Shown: positions 1 to 11,068 of the stretch, one piece after another | Layout of the letters: every line of letters starts with the position of its first letter | How positions within the stretch are numbered: the stretch's first letter is position 1 | Assembly: GCA_032622095.1 (NCBI GenBank) | Contig: CP136063.1 | Location: 212,615,982 to 212,679,981 of the forward strand | Source: Siphonodentalium dalli | Lineage: Eukaryota > Mollusca > Scaphopoda > Gadilida > Siphonodentaliidae | Length of the DNA: 64,000 nt | Reading direction: 5' to 3' | The notes under the pieces: model-generated | Told to the model about the DNA's origin: nothing | What the model saw: only the letters and a program-made list of their open reading frames with translations | Database searches by the model: none | Position numbers and translations under genes: made by a program

Positions 1-694
1 GCACAAACGCGGAATGTTGTCTCAAATTGAATACACGTCATACATGTTATGATCCGAGGGTCACCCGATGAATGTTTTTCTTCTTCAAAGAAACAGACCA
101 CCGCACTGAACGTTTAATAAGACGATTGAGAATTCGCACTCCCTTGTACTTCAACTGTCGTATAAAAGGTACTTCATTTAAAATGATAATTGTCGGTGTC
201 ATCTGATAATATTAAAATGGACACTATTTGGTGACATATTCCTATTTAGAACATTGAATGTTTACCTGTTAACAAATTGTTTGTGTGTTAAATCTATTCT
301 TCGGTACACAAAACGGCAGCTCCGCTTGGGCGAGAAAAACAACCGGTGAGACATTCATCAGCTTAATTCAATAATTGCCCTTATAGTTAAACAAAGATTT
401 GTTTTTTAACTGAGTACCCCAGTGCATAGATTCAGAACGCAGGTCCATCATTACAATTTGTCAATGCCCTAAAATATATATAAATATATGTATTTATGTT
501 TTGGTTCATCAATCTGTTGTTGTTATATGGTGATCCATGATTTAAATTGTTATTAACACCAGTAGACCAGAACACATGCCCTTGACAACAATTAGTCATA
601 TCACTATAAAACTTTCTTAACTTAATATTATATTTTAAGTACATTTTAAGTACTGTTAGTACTATTACTAATTGTTGATAGCGGATCCTGCATA
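1..694. other. Gene-free AT-rich stretch
   Basis: Only short frames without recognisable domains are present. I see no splice-site-plus-frame combination, RNA gene or repeat that I can support. Confidence 0.5.
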
Positions 695-1122
695 AGGCTA
701 CGTTCATACGCTGGTAAGTTTGCACGGTATATATGTTTTTGCGGGCATTTCGTCATAGAAAACCATATGGTGCCAGAATATGAACGGAACAGCGCACATA
801 ACATGCATCTTTACCAAAGCGAAAGAAGTGAGAAGTAACATTTATCTAATTCCACTTGTAACAGTGCTATTGGAATTTGCCTTCAAATACCTGTATGGTT
901 TATTCTTGCGATATAATTGCGTGATATTTACAGGCAAATTCCGGTAGAATCGTTACTAGTGGAACTACAAAGATTTTACTTCGCACGTATATAGTTAGCT
1001 GTGGCACAGATGCACTTTATGTGCTTGTTTCCGTTCATTTTATGGCACCATATCGTTTTCTACGATAAAATGCCTGAACACCATATATACCGTGCAAACT
1101 TGCCAGTGTATGAACGTACCCT
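695..1122. mobile_element. Foldback/MITE-like element with long inverted arms
   Basis: The left arm (about 695-790) and right arm (about 1025-1122) are imperfect reverse complements for roughly 95 bp, sharing blocks such as ACGTTCATAC, AAGTTTGCACGGTATATATG and ATATGGTGCCA. Complementarity continues inward more weakly (a block near 830-840 against one near 975-990), so most of the 428 bp is palindromic. No coding frame is inside. I see no convincing target-site duplication, so the superfamily is not assigned. The interpretation as a non-autonomous DNA transposon is inferred from architecture alone. Confidence 0.7.
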
Positions 1123-3369
1123 ACAAGGGCCGCAGTGTGGATGGCGGCAGTTTTCTATGCTCTAGAATGTGATCAAACCAAGGAACGCATTATGCCACCA
1201 GCTATCAAATTTCGGTTAACATTATATCAACCACAATGAGTGGTCCTTAGGTTGGTTTAGTTGATGGAGTTGCTTCCCCTTGAGGTAAACAATTATCCCA
1301 TTATTACGTAAATCTAACAACTCAAGCAAACACGAAACTGGTCTTGCTATATATAGTTGGACGTTTTCCAAGTGCATGGGGGACTTTGAGTCAAACATTT
1401 GATCGGAGCTGTATGAAATCAGGGTCCCTATATAGTGGAACATCTATATTCTGCATGTATACATGTACATCTGGGGAAATTCACGTAATCTCATAAAACG
1501 TTTAACCTAACAACTAAATTGTTTATCACATTCATATAGATATATAAAGACGATGATTGTGGGTCATGTGCCAGAATTGCCTCTAATTCATTAATAGTCC
1601 GAAATAATTCGAGTTCGCGCGAGCAATCAATTCTTCCTTATTTGTACAAATTTACGCATGCAAATAGTCTCCACATATTCGCGGAGCAATCGCCGCGACC
1701 TTTGTTTTAGAATGATTACTTTAATGGCTATAATTCACTTATCTTCGATATTTGGTACGTATGTTACATGCACATTACACATATATATACGCTGAATCAG
1801 TTTCCCGTGCATCTTGATAAATATTAGTATTAGTATTTAGACCTATAGGTGTTCAGAATGAGTTGATATATATACCTCTATATATGGTACAAACATGCAG
1901 TTGCAGCGAACGGTTTAATAGTTATAATGCAATTATCTTCGATGTATGGTTCCTGTATTATATGTTTCATATATACAAGACATATTAATTTTCGATGTAT
2001 CTGAGGAGAATATTATATTTTTATTTGACGTTTATATTTAGTTTCAGGAATCGGGTTTCCGACGTGAGTTGATATATATACTAGTCCGTGGGACAATTAT
2101 CAGCAAGCCTCTAGTTTAGAAGTTGGCTGCACCCACTCCAAAGGTTTCTATACATCAAATTAAAGGTCATAGCATCCGATTTTCTAGTTACCCGCTTCAT
2201 AATGTTTCCCAAAATAGATTTATCAAGACAACTCCTACCCCTAAACTAAACTAAACATTTCATCGAGTGTCAGCGTATAAAAACATTATCGCGGTTATAA
2301 AATTAACATGAAATCGTTTATATTAATCATAAATCACAATACAACGACATGAGATCTCACACTGAACCAATTTATAAGCTAGTTCGAAAAAAATGCGATA
2401 AATATTGTGCAATTGTGAAAAATTGCATGGATTTAAAAAAAAAAGGGTCACATATAATTGGCTATAACTTGTGAACCACACAGGAAATTGACCTGTAACA
2501 TATCTAAAAAAAATGCCCCAATTTGGATGATAGAATGCCAATTATATTTATCTGAAAGTGCCATGTGGGCGTAAACATAACCCCACCCCCTAAAATATAA
2601 TTTTCTCAGAAAAAAAAACCGAATTGTATAGTTTACACTTAGAATGCCACATATCAAGTAGACTTTATAGGGGCCTACCTTTATGATATAATCATGCAGG
2701 CAGTTGCAGAGAACTTCGTGTTAGAATGATTGCTTTATTGGCTACAATTCACCTATATAGACGATATTTGCAGGTATCTTATACATGTACATGACGTATT
2801 CATTGAGTTTCCCGCGTACATCTTTAAGCAAAATATAGGGGTGGCTTTCCGATAGTGTTTTGTTGTTTCATCAGGATAGCAATCCTTTAATGAGGAGGTT
2901 TAGATTGTACGACGGAAAACTTCAAACTTGGGTCGGAAATAGCTACCGACTGTCAGCTGCTATACTCGCGACGATCAATGATATAGTGACAGACGCTCCA
3001 GTTTTGTAGAAACTGGTTTTGATAATTCAGGGTCCAAACCATAATTTCAAACTTGATAGCAAGAGCGGTAACCCACTGTACGTATAGTCAGCATTATGTT
3101 GCCTCACAGAAGTCAGAGACTGAGATTCATGTGTCCACCCAAAATGACACAAACAAGAACGTGTACATCTCTTTATGTTCGTTTTGCGACATGCATGCAT
3201 GCATGGGTCTAATGGATCTTGATAAGACAGTATTAAATTGTTAGATGTGGATGTGATTGTGAGGCAGGAAAGCCACATGCATGTACACAGTTCGCAGTTT
3301 TTGTGATTGGCACATTATATCAGCGAAATCTCCCCGCCCTTCAACTTATCGGCGTTTAAATCTATTATA
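1123..3369. other. Gene-free stretch, no feature recognised
   Basis: AT-rich sequence with only short frames of about 60-80 codons on both strands. None has a recognisable domain or flanking splice signals. A short TGCATGCATGCATG run lies near 3190. I see nothing else supportable. Confidence 0.45.
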
Positions 3370-3685
3370 TATTTTTTGAACTTCTGACTGCCTGTCTGTC
3401 TGTCTTCGTGTATGTATGTATGTGTCTTATAGACTCGGAAACTGGTCGACTGATCCGACTCGAATTTGGTTTGTAGGCCTCCTTTGATCCCGGGAACAAT
3501 ATGGGCGGGTCCAATTTCACGTGCGACCGTGTCATTGACCTTGACATTGACCACGCTCATATACGCTCATGTTTCTGGACCGATCGAACAATAGTTTGTC
3601 CGGACGCTGTATATTCTACCCAGACAGAGGCCATCACAAATAAATCACGAAAAGGCCCGACGAAGTCGGGCACATCAGGTAGTAT
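3370..3685 (+). mobile_element. Possible Helitron-like 3' end fragment
   Basis: The segment carries a TCTGTCTGTC/TATGTATG microsatellite (about 3388-3424), then a TATAGACTCGGAAACTGGTC motif of a kind often seen in invertebrate rolling-circle repeats, and ends in a perfect 7-bp-stem hairpin at 3655-3671 (GCCCGAC-GAA-GTCGGGC). About ten bases later comes CAGGTAG. Helitrons usually end in a GC-rich hairpin followed after about 10 nt by CTRR; here the CT would be mutated to GT. The hairpin is certain; the family call is tentative. Confidence 0.35.
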
Positions 3686-4298
3686 ATAATAATAGTGGAT
3701 ACTAAACTAGTTAAACTAACTTATACCCAAAGGACCAGGTGGGATTGAGCCCAAATACAATGCATTGCATGGACCCATTACCCTCAGTTGGTGTATATAA
3801 TACCACCTTGGTGCGTAACTGATGGATGTGGATTTCTAATAACGGATGCTGCATGAATTGCTGAGTATGCACGCAGCAACATAAAATGCAGCTTTGAGGA
3901 ACCACAATTAAGCCACACCAAAGTGAATGGTTCGTCTGTGACAACACAACGCGCAGACTGTCCAATGATCGCGTCATTCTGGGGTAATTTGAAGGAGCAA
4001 TTATCATGAAATTCTCTTCACTCGCACAGGATGTGCACGGTAATATAACCGATCCATTTTTCATGTGGCAATAACGCAAACCGTCCGCCCATCGCTATTC
4101 ATGGTACTATATTCATGGATTAATAACGCAATTTAACCGATTTAAACTTCTATATACACCCTCGTGATCTCTTGATGTGGTTAGCGAAATCATTTCGAAC
4201 GAATATTGCGGTGCGAAATTCCGCCTATAGACTATTTCGAAGGCAGATATATGTACTTGGATTTTCACTTGATCGACGTAGGGAGCGGAGAGACACAC
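3686..4298. other. Gene-free stretch
   Basis: A 122-codon minus frame (3711-4079) and a 61-codon minus frame (4113-4298) have no recognisable domain and no supporting context. No repeat was identified. Confidence 0.4.
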
Positions 4299-5103
4299 TT
4301 AACCCTTTATTTACTGAATTCATTGACGAGTAGTTCCCATGGGAATGTTCATATATAGGCTGTTTGTTGAATTTGGTATCTAAACAGTTCCCACAAACTA
4401 ATAAGAATTTGTATGGTCTGTGTCTATTTGTATTGTATCACCCCTGGTCAAGTGGTCCTGCTAATGTGCTATGATGCGGTTGGGTCCTGCTTAATTGCTA
4501 TGATGCTGTTAGTGCAAACTGATGCTGTTAACAAAAAGTACATTTATACTTTTTAAACTAGTCTTTTTCGCGGTGTTCCGATAAACTGAACATATGCAAG
4601 AAAAGCCGTTATGAGTATCAAACATTCAAAAACATATTTATTGCGAAATATTTTTAATACTGGTTGTATTAGTTGTTGTAAATCGACTATAATCAAGATG
4701 GCTATTCACGTCGTTTTAGAAACAACCGCAGGCATTATTATATTCTTCAAAGATATATATGATCTTGGATGTCTCATACACATACTGATTTTTTCTTTCT
4801 TCTCAAATCGCTCGGATTAGCCAAACACCACGAAAATGACAACTTTATAAAAAATAACGGTATTTTTTCGTAACGGCATCAGTTTGCCCTACCCGCATCA
4901 TATCAATTCAGCAGGACCACCAGCATCATATCATATTAGCAGGACCACTTGACCAGGGGTGTGTATGTTATCCTTCTGCAGTTGTATCATCTGTTCGTGT
5001 GTTTGTCGTCTGCTCATATATAATGAACATTAGAATATAGATCATTCCAATACATAATTTTATAATTGGGCGGGATAATCCATTTAGTAATAGAAAGGGT
5101 TAA
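4299..5103. mobile_element. TTAA-bounded (piggyBac-like termini) element, interrupted
   Basis: It opens with TTAACCCTTTAT (4299) and closes with AGAAAGGGTTAA (ending 5103): inverted ends within TTAA, the target preferred by the piggyBac superfamily. It is split by a separate inverted-repeat element at 4439-4961. Without the insert it is about 280 bp and matches in style the elements at 33695-33963 and 43409-43657, including phrases such as GTTCCCATGGGAA-like and ATATAG-rich ends. There is no transposase frame, so it would be non-autonomous. The superfamily is inferred only from TTAA and the CCCTTT start. Confidence 0.55.
4439..4961. mobile_element. Inverted-repeat MITE nested in TTAA element
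   Basis: The termini CACCCCTGGTCAAG (4439) and CTTGACCAGGGGTG (ending 4961) are exact reverse complements. Imperfect complementarity extends about 100 bp inward, including the repeated GGTCCTGCT...TATGATGC phrases that also appear twice within each arm. The central part holds a 69-codon plus frame (4611-4820) with no recognised domain. A diverged fragment of the same family lies at 62283-62380. No clear target-site duplication was found. Confidence 0.7.
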
Positions 5104-5131
5104 AGGTCAGTCTAAAGTGAAATTCAAGGAC

Positions 5132-6136
5132 TAGATCATTCCATAAATCTCTACTCCGGCCAACGCCCGTAGAGATCATATTCCACCAGTAAATAACCTT
5201 GGAGCTTTTTGAAGTTTTGACAGGGAACCTTATAAAGTCGAAAATTAACGCGGGGAATATATTTCTTACTTATTCAGGGGGGGGGGGGTGAATTTTTTTT
5301 TCCGGGGTGGGTGGGTGGTCAAAGCCACCAACAAGCAATTTTTTCCGCAACTAAAAAAAAAAAATCCTGCTTGTTTTTTAGTGTTTTGGCAATGAGTTGG
5401 GCTTCAAAACCACCTTGAATGAGAGAAATAATGTAATTCTAACTGTAAACTGACTGCAGGCAGTTATCGTGTTGTATTTTGTTGCAAATTTTGAAATCCA
5501 AGATGGCCGCTGGCAGCCATGTTTTTTTGGCCGAATGACCTCAAAATGACTCATTCCTATTTACATGTCCATGTTAACATCCATGATAAATAGTATGCAC
5601 AGAAATTCATATACAGCTGTTTACAGTGAATTTCCCCCCGCAAATCTCTGTTTTAGTGTTAAAAGGGGGGGGGGTGGGTGTCAAAAAATGGTCGGAAAAA
5701 ACTGCCGAAAACGGAAAAAAAATTGGCGGTGGGGGTGGGTGGGTACAAAAAATGATCGAAAGGGAAAAAATGCCATACGTGCCTGAATTTTTTTTCCGAC
5801 CCCCCCCCCCCTGACTTATTATCTGTTCCTTAATAATGTACTTCACCGTAGGTGATTTATGGAATTTCTCCTGCATGAGTAATAAATTCAAAATTTATTG
5901 CGACATCGGCTCACCAAGTCAGAGAAAAGCAAGCAAGTTTGAGTTGGGACATTCACCTGCAGCGAAGTACATTATTAAGGAACAGATAATAACTAAAAAA
6001 TATATTTCCCGCGCTATTTTTTCTACTGTATGAGGTTCCCTGTCAATCAAAACTTAAAAAAATCCAAGGTTTTCCACTGGTGGAATATGATCTCTGCGGG
6101 CGTTAGCCGGAGTATAGAGATTCATGGTATGATCTA
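5132..6136. mobile_element. 1-kb terminal-inverted-repeat element
   Basis: The left arm (about 5132-5275) and right arm (about 5990-6136) are imperfect reverse complements: TAGATCAT, ATCTCTACTCCGG, AGAGATCATATTCCACCAGT, CAGGGAACCT and AATATATTTC are shared in order. The interior is low-complexity, with G and C runs (5278-5288, 5665-5675, 5800-5811) and a second inverted repeat at 5817-5991. There is no transposase frame. A shorter copy with the same arms is at 40548-40983. Confidence 0.7.
5817..5991. repeat. Internal inverted repeat of the 5132-6136 element
   Basis: The arms at about 5817-5846 and 5962-5991 match in opposite orientation over TTATTATCTGTTCCTTAATA, then ATGTACTTC, around a 115-bp loop. 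This makes a foldback within the larger foldback. Confidence 0.75.
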
Positions 6137-6188
6137 TTGAAGAATGTGACATCGGTAAGAAATTTCATGTCTGACACAACATTATTTG

Positions 6189-6530
6189 GAATTTTACACC
6201 ATATATAGGTTTAAACTCTCTCATTGCTTGATATTCAAGCCAGTAATTAGTGGGGAATTTGTTGTACAGACCAAGCGTAGCATATTTTTCTACTTTTTGT
6301 CACAATTTTTGTATGAAATGGCCATCGATCACCATATAATTATAGAGGGGTGTCAGGTTGGATATTTAAAACCTGACACCCCCTAAGGTTAAGATACTAG
6401 TTGGTAAGTTCCAACCCAGAGGAGGGAGGTTTACAAAATTGTATGGCATTTCTTGAACATATGACTTTAGTCTGCTGCAGGGGGGCGGGGGGTGTTGGAA
6501 ATTTCAAGCTCAACTCATTTCTAAAATAAA
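6189..6530 (+). repeat. Dispersed repeat, family C, copy 1
   Basis: The block around 6190-6270 (containing ATAGGTTTAAA and CAGTAATTAGTGGGGAATTT) recurs in opposite orientation at about 47195-47275. The block CTAAGGTTAAGATACTA...GGTAAGTTCCAACC (6380-6412) recurs diverged at about 33068-33108. It includes a perfect short hairpin around GGGGTGTCAGGTT...AACCTGACACCCC (6348-6382). No frame of note. The class is unknown. Confidence 0.55.
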
Positions 6531-6562
6531 TTGTTTTATAATTGAGACTGGGATAATTTTGC

Positions 6563-6961
6563 TTAACCCTTTACCCAACAAACCGGCCAAAAACGCCCAT
6601 ATAAAGCTTCAACAGCCTAAAATATCTTGGGTCTGTCTCAATAAAACCATACAAATATGGATATCATTGGAACCGGCTCATTGACCACATTGTGATGGTT
6701 ACAGTTATGCCCTGTGCCAATGCATTCTCTTATATATGCGAGTCGACCATAGGTCGCCTCGCATATATAAGAGAATGCATTGGCCTAAAAAAAATCTTTT
6801 TTTAACACTTTTTACCATTTTTCTTACATTCTTTAACAATTTTATAATTTTTAATGTGTTAAGCCAATGCATTATCTTATATATGCGAGGCGACCTATGG
6901 TCGACTCGCATATATAAGAGAATGCATTGGCACAGGGCCGTTCTGTTGGGTAAAGGGTTAA
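6563..6961 (+). mobile_element. TTAA-bounded double-hairpin MITE, copy A
   Basis: The ends are TTAACCCTTTACCCAACA (6563) and its reverse complement (ending 6961), with TTAA at both edges as in piggyBac-class insertions. Inside are two 67-bp near-perfect palindromes, 6717-6783 and 6864-6930. Each has 26-bp arms running from CCAATGCATT to TATGCGAG and a tip that is itself the palindrome CGACCATAGGTCG. The second is essentially the reverse complement of the first, so the pair also forms one large inverted repeat around an AT-rich spacer. CCCTGTG/CACAGGG flank the pair. There is no coding frame. Confidence 0.8.
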
Positions 6962-7859
6962 AGATATACGGTCGACCATTCTTGCCGCCCACTTCATCAC
7001 ATTTTTTGTCACGATCGTTTGTAGTATCATTTATATCGGAATCCCAAAAGCAGTCTCAGTTGACTACATATACCATGCATATATAAATAGCAGGTCTGAT
7101 GTGGGGTGAAGGAAAAGATCACTCCATCTTTTCGACCATCCCGGGCTCTTGGCGCCCAACTACTCTCTTCAATAGCGGGTCTGAGTACTTGTCCTATAGT
7201 TTCTATTTTCCGAACCGGAGGATTCCACGTCAGTGGCACCAATCAGAACTCGCTATATATTGTAGCACCAAGATCAAAGAGTCCAATCGATACGATTAAC
7301 GTAGCGCGACGTGACGTAAATTAAGGGAATGACCGCAAGCGTGAATGCCGATATTGTAGAAAGTAATTGGAACAATAAATAAATAAATAAATGTATTTTG
7401 TAAAACTGCGTTCAAGAGACGTGTCCCCGTCATGCATGTACTGTAACCCTGGAATACGTACCATTTAGGGGGCACTAATCCATGGACATACCATTTTATA
7501 GATATAAATTTAAACATAGCTGCCCGAACAAAATGGACGAATAAAACACAACCCCAAAAGTGTAACAGATCCTCGCAACCATAGTTGACCTTCATGCAAC
7601 ATCTCGATTGTCACACAACAATATGTTCGCCACCTACTTGCTCTCTATTGTGTATCAGGGGCGGCAGGAAAACGGCGTGTATTTTGGCCATGCCGCTCCT
7701 GTGCAAATTTTCAGGATATATTATTATGTTTTTTTTATTATGTATTTAATTGGTGCAAATAAACAATACAATCCAATCCTATATACACAAGCGTTCAGAG
7801 GAAAGAAATGTTAGCGGGAACACGATGCACTCAGTATCCGTGAATATGTGTGTACGTAA
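6962..7859. other. Gene-free stretch with a TATA-like motif and AATA run
   Basis: A TATAAATAG motif lies at 7082-7090. It could be a core promoter, but no supported exon follows. An AATAAATAAATA microsatellite lies at 7371-7392. Short frames on both strands are unrecognised. Confidence 0.35.
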
Positions 7860-8665
7860 AGGGTCAGCTGCACGTTTGGCCAATATTTCCTGGTAGTTCT
7901 AAATGGATTTTCTCAAAATCTGCCAGGAATTTATTTGTGAAATTTGGTACAAGGGATTATTGTAATACAATATTTAAGAACCATCGAACAATTGATTATT
8001 ATAATCTCATTTAATTCACTTTTATGGCATGTAAAATATTAAAATTTCACCATTTTCAGGTACCAAGAACTTCTGTTAATTAGATTTGTTTCAAAAGTGC
8101 AGATCATATATCCATTGTATCATATCTGAAGATCATGGGAGGAGACTTAATTTTTCTTGATTCATGAAATTTTATGATTATTTTCACTTAGAAAGACAAC
8201 TACCCACAAATAATTTTCTATATTTGATCATTTTCATGTTATTCATGTTGTTCAATGAAAATTTAATTGGGCTGAGATGAGTTCTGGGTCATGGCTTCAT
8301 AACCAATATGGGGGTATGACACTATATTGTGCAATTAAAAATCTTACTCCACATAATGATACAAATGAAGCCTCCTCTCATGGAGCCAAGACAATAAGCT
8401 GTTTGGCGATTGGACTGTTGTGTGAAATTATTAATTATTCTAGCAGTTCTTGGTACCAAAAGGGACAACAAAGAAAACAATATTTTCAACCTCCCAAATG
8501 TATTATAATTCATTGTTTTTGTCACCTCTTAATAAATGCTCAGATTCTACAAATAATGAAGATGATGATATGTGAAATTCAAGATTTTTCGCCAGACAGA
8601 GAAATATTTGTTGAAAATCTCTTGCCATATTTGGCTGTATTTATGCAAAACGTGCAGCTCCATCT
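7860..8665. mobile_element. Degenerate foldback element, about 0.8 kb
   Basis: Three blocks recur in reverse complement with matching spacing: AGCTGCACGTTT (7866 and about 8650), GGTACCAAGAACT (8058 and about 8443), and CATG-GAGGAG-CTT (8134 and about 8375). Arms of about 300 bp are therefore likely, well diverged. A 139-codon plus frame (8277-8696) lies across the right arm and is probably fortuitous. Confidence 0.5.
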
Positions 8666-9920
8666 TAACACAGACTGCCCAGACATAATCGTATAAGAAA
8701 TATCTTCTTTAACACACATGTATTATTTGAAGCTAAAAAGAAGATTTTCTTTTAATATTGTAACTTATGACAACATCGCCTATTTTAGATATTGGCAATT
8801 CGATAAGTGTGTCTATAATAAGATTGTATTATCCAGGCGTGGTGCTTCCGGAATAATATATATAGTCACTTATCGCAAAACTTATGTAACCGATCGTTGC
8901 ATGTGCATATTACTCAAATATTGACAATTAAGATATGTTATATTTGAGTCAAACTTAATTGTACATCGCCCTTCACGCGGTTATTTTAGTGACGAGTTAG
9001 TTGGCTTTGTGAATGCTTGCGACATGGGCGAATCCCAATTGACGTTGACTTGACGGTTGATGATATATACACGTATATCAGAATTGGTGGCGGCTCACAG
9101 GTCCGCAGAACAAACATTGACTCCGCCCCCAATAATACTTAAAGATGCATTATCGGGATTAACGCTCCTAAATTACTATTTCTTTGGCTTCGTGGGTAAA
9201 ATATATTTGATTCGAGTCGAGGAACCCACCCATCAAAGCTCAGCGTGATCAGATATCGATTTTTTAAGTTTGTAATTTCTCGAGATGCGCAATTATTTGT
9301 GGCCCAGAAACACGTCGTCAAACGGACGGTCTCCGACAAAATTGCGGATGAAGATGGATAACTCTAAAAACAAGTGGTAATACGGCCAAATTTCGTGAAT
9401 ACTGAAGTGATAATACGGCCATATTTCATTGAACAAATTGTTGATAAATAACACGTTTTGGGGAATTTGATACCATAGTTGACAGTGGTTAGCATTACGT
9501 TGTTGCAATTAATCGATTCTGATAACTAAAGCGTATTTTGAAGAAATGTAGTTGTATATTGATGATATGGGGACTCTCTGATCGGATTGAGTACCTTTAA
9601 TTCTATAATATTATTGGGGTGGGTCAATTTTTCTTCTCGGGACCTGTGGAGGCACTGGTTTAGTATTCATTGCCTTTCCGCGCGCATTTTGTTTATTTGT
9701 AAATATGTTTATTCCTTGCAGTCAAACTTCATCGTTAATATTTGCATTGTTTGAGTAAGCAAAAATAGATCTTTACAATGTTATGCGCAATAAGCGTAAA
9801 CCTGTTTAAAATGCTAGGTCCTGACAGCGCTAACAATACCCGTCTGCTGGCAGCTAACATTGTTAACATTATGTTATGAGTGTGTTTTTTAAAGAGTGTT
9901 TTTTCTTTAAAGCAGTTATT
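8666..9920. other. Gene-free stretch
   Basis: Short frames only. A small direct duplication TAATACGGCCA(A/T)ATTTC occurs at 9379 and 9411. Nothing else is supportable. Confidence 0.4.
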
Positions 9921-10070
9921 TTAACCCTTCCATGACTGAAGCTTCCTGAAATGTTGCGAAAACCCCGCATGTGCCAATGCATTCTCTTATATAATGCGAG
10001 GCTCCGTATATATGGGAGCCTGACATATATAAGAGATTGAACTGGCACTGGATCGTTAATGCTGCACCAG
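9921..10070 (+). mobile_element. Variant hairpin-element fragment, copy F1
   Basis: It begins TTAACCCTTCCATGACTG. The stem from TGCCAATGCATTCTCTTATA to a degenerate TATAAGAGATTGAACTGGCA (about 9972-10047) is homologous to the 67-bp palindromes elsewhere. The tip differs: it is GGCTCC-GTATATATG-GGAGCC, itself a palindrome. The flank sequences GCTTCCTGAA and CTGCACCAGC are shared with 59479-59690, defining a second subfamily. Confidence 0.6.
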
Positions 10071-10076
10071 CTTTAG

Positions 10077-10776
10077 CTCCCGTTAAAGATTTGTATTCTC
10101 TCTCCGAAGAAGTGATTTTTAAGAGCGTATTTTTGAAACAAGTTATTTTAAAGAGCTAGAAAAAGATCAGATCCTATGAAAATAAAGCAATATACAAATC
10201 TTCCAAAAACTGTGTATTATAAAATGGACATACAAAAGGGAACTATTAAATAAAATGCGCGTAGAGAGGCACAGGCGGTTATATCATAGTATAGCGCCTT
10301 TATACCTGACATATAACTCTGAAAAAACATAAGAAAACAATTCCGGCCTTTGTGTGGCATGCGTTCATTGGTTCGCATAATTATGCGTGAACTAATAATT
10401 ATCACTCATCGAAATGGCCATATTAGGATCGGAATAGTACATTGTGATGTCCCTCAACTCCGATCAAGCTTGAATATCGATCCTGATTGAACCGGCACCC
10501 CAACATCGATCGTGTATAGCCCGTGATAATGCATACATGTATAACTGCATAACCATCTCGGCTATATATATACGGGGACATTAAACAAGGAAGCACTTTT
10601 ACTGAGAGTTGAGCTGAGTATAATTCTGAACATGCACGTGTGACACAGAACCAACCCACTGTTATCAGAACAGCACAATGCACTTCCTCCGAAATTGCAT
10701 ACTGTACCATTCGTTTACTTGTATACTGACCCATAGATACATCACAATGGATGCATGGGGCACCGGCTCAGTATGC
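10077..10776. other. Gene-free stretch
   Basis: A 103-codon minus frame (10423-10734) has no recognised domain. No repeat or RNA gene was recognised. Confidence 0.4.
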
Positions 10777-10782
10777 GAGAGC

Positions 10783-10822
<40 letters not shown>

Positions 10823-10847
10823 GAGAGAGAGAGAGAGAGAGAGAGAT
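10777..10847. repeat. (GA)n microsatellite
   Basis: An interrupted GAGAGA tract. It explains the Arg/Glu-rich and Ser/Leu-rich frames on the two strands, which are not genes. Confidence 0.95.
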
Positions 10848-10932
10848 GCCGAGAGAATGATAGATGGGAGCGCGAGAGAAAGGGAGAGCGAAACACACAC
10901 CCACCCATGCACACATATCTGTTTACTTTATA

Positions 10933-11001
<69 letters not shown>

Positions 11002-11068
11002 GAGAGAGAGAGAGAGAGGAGAAAGAGGGATAAAGAGGGAGAGAGAGAAAGAGACAGAAAGAGAAAGA
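10933..11068. repeat. (GA)n microsatellite, long block
   Basis: A second, longer GAGAGA tract with A/G interruptions, followed by an (AC)n-rich stretch at about 11088-11130. It lies 330 bp left of the retroelement array, whose own 3' ends are (GA)n on this strand. A common origin is possible but not shown. Confidence 0.95.

Noticed and set aside
6736-7086. Frames reading MRVDHRSPRIYKRMHW and similar on both strands (also 50790-51059)
   Set aside because: Translations of the 67-bp palindromes; repeated because the MITE is repeated.
8277-8696. 139-codon plus frame as a host gene
   Set aside because: Most of it is the right arm of a diverged foldback element. No splice or domain support.
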